The notes under the pieces are model-generated. The model was not told where the DNA came from, ran no database searches, and saw only the letters and a list, made by a program, of their open reading frames with translations. From Phascolarctobacterium sp. (GTDB lineage Bacteria > Bacillota > Negativicutes > Acidaminococcales > Acidaminococcaceae), in contig SFCN01000092.1 of the NCBI GenBank assembly GCA_004558595.1, positions 1 to 6,379 on the forward strand: a stretch of DNA of 6,379 bases, given 5' to 3'. This document shows, in pieces, positions 5,713 through 6,379 of the stretch (positions within the stretch are counted from its first letter, which is position 1; every line of letters starts with the position of its first letter). A program made the position numbers and the translations under genes.

Positions 5713-5744
5713 CTTGACTTGAAGTGCAGTTAAAGTTGTAAGCT
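5713..5744 (+). promoter_or_regulatory. MerR-type promoter of the DUF362 gene
   Basis: The -35 TTGACT (5714-5719) and -10 TAAGCT (5739-5744) are again 19 bp apart. The dyad at 5718-5735 has half sites CTTGAAGTG and CAGTTAAAG (7 of 9 symmetric). The box matches the merR promoter at 17 of 23 positions, sharing CTTGACTT and the terminal AAG. It starts 6 nt after the tatC stop codon, with no clear terminator between them, so some read-through from the upstream operon is also possible. Confidence 0.75.
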
Positions 5745-5804
5745 AATAATTACAGAATTGTTTTTCTGAATAGTTGAGTTAAACTTTGGGAGGAAATGCA
5801 TTAT

Positions 5805-6379
5805 ATGAAAAGGCGTGATTTTCTTAAGCTGGCTGGCTTGACCTCAGCGGTCGTAGCTACAGGAGGTTTAGTGAATATGGATAAACTTTTAGCACAAGCA
5901 CCAGTAGTTGGTAGCACAAAGTTAGAGACAGGAATGCAGTCTGTTGGTTCCCATGCCAAGGTATACTTTACCAAAAAAATTGATGCAAAGCATTTAATTA
6001 TGCTCTATAATTTGATTAACGAGAGTATTTATGGCAAGGTGGCGATTAAGCTTCACACAGGCGAAAAGCATGGGCCCAATATTCTGCCGAGAGACATGGT
6101 ACAGGCACTGCAGGCCCAGATTCCTAACAGCACGATTGTGGAAACCAATACTCTTTACCAAGGTGACCGGTATACAACGGAAGGGCATTTAGAAACCTTG
6201 AAGGTTAATGGTTGGACCTTCTGCCCAGTGGATATAATGGATGCTGATGGTACTGTAGAGTTGCCCGTGCGAGGAGGAAAGCATTTTAAGACTGTGTCCA
6301 TGGGTAAAAACATAGTAAATTATGATTCCATGCTTGTTTTGACGCATTTTAAGGGCCATGCCATGGGTGGCTTTGGTGG
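5805..6379 (+). CDS. Tat-signal DUF362 domain protein (3' end outside window)
   Basis: The first 191 residues of a longer protein; the frame is still open at the window end. MKRRDFLKLAGLTS is a twin-arginine signal with a hydrophobic core to about residue 23 and a likely cleavage site after A32 (AQA/P), so export by Tat is expected. The mature part matches the DUF362 family: VAIKLHTGEKHGPNILPRD (79-97), VETNTLYQG (112-120), EGHLETLKVNGW (126-137) and NYDSMLVLTHFKGHAMGGFG (172-191). DUF362 proteins often also carry ferredoxin motifs; none is visible in this part, and any would lie downstream of the window. The substrate is unknown. ATG 5805 gives a standard Tat N terminus, with GGGAGG (5788-5793) 11 nt upstream; in-frame ATG 5796 is only 2 nt from that site. 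It has its own MerR-type promoter. Confidence 0.88.
   Translation, partial: MKRRDFLKLAGLTSAVVATGGLVNMDKLLAQAPVVGSTKLETGMQSVGSHAKVYFTKKIDAKHLIMLYNLINESIYGKVAIKLHTGEKHGPNILPRDMVQALQAQIPNSTIVETNTLYQGDRYTTEGHLETLKVNGWTFCPVDIMDADGTVELPVRGGKHFKTVSMGKNIVNYDSMLVLTHFKGHAMGGFG

Noticed and set aside
5753..5768. CAGAA/TTCTG hairpin with a T-rich loop after tatC, considered as a terminator.
   Set aside because: The stem is only 5 bp of mainly A-T pairs, the T-run is in the loop rather than after the stem, and it lies downstream of the DUF362 promoter.

Overview
The window looks like a chromosomal stretch from an anaerobic Bacillota, most likely a diderm Negativicute. The grounds are moderate GC, strong AGGAGG-type ribosome binding sites, a minimal TatA/TatC pair without TatB, and redox proteins with twin-arginine signals of the kind common in gut Negativicutes. 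This taxonomic call is inference from protein style, not from a marker gene. All convincing genes lie on the + strand and no stretch over about 300 bases lacks a gene.

Left part (1-2980): a MerR-family regulator sits behind a MerR-type promoter. Exactly 466 bp downstream, the promoter, ribosome binding site and first 12 codons of that gene are repeated base for base (1-100 = 467-566). The second copy does not continue as a regulator. It reads in frame into an alpha/beta hydrolase of the YcjY-like type, which has thereby lost its export signal. A terminator, a LysR-family regulator and a second strong terminator follow. Immediately after that terminator comes a cupin gene without its usual N-terminal third, start codon context or ribosome binding site. 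The two broken gene ends could be the two edges of one ~2.1 kb replacement carrying the hydrolase and lysR.

Right part (2981-6379): a second MerR-type promoter drives a tight operon. It encodes a Tat-exported flavodoxin, a NapH-like membrane protein with two ferredoxin clusters, a small cysteine-rich membrane-type protein, TatA and TatC. A third promoter of the same design precedes a Tat-signal DUF362 protein that runs off the window end.

The MerR-type promoters (merR, its repeat before the hydrolase, the flavodoxin operon, the DUF362 gene) share a CTTGACTT...AAG box and a 19-bp spacer, so the local MerR protein probably controls all of them. The simplest picture is a regulated envelope redox module. 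The membrane iron-sulphur protein would move electrons from the quinone pool across the membrane to exported flavoproteins, and a co-encoded Tat translocase would export those proteins. The electron path, the inducing signal and the role of the small cysteine protein are unknown.
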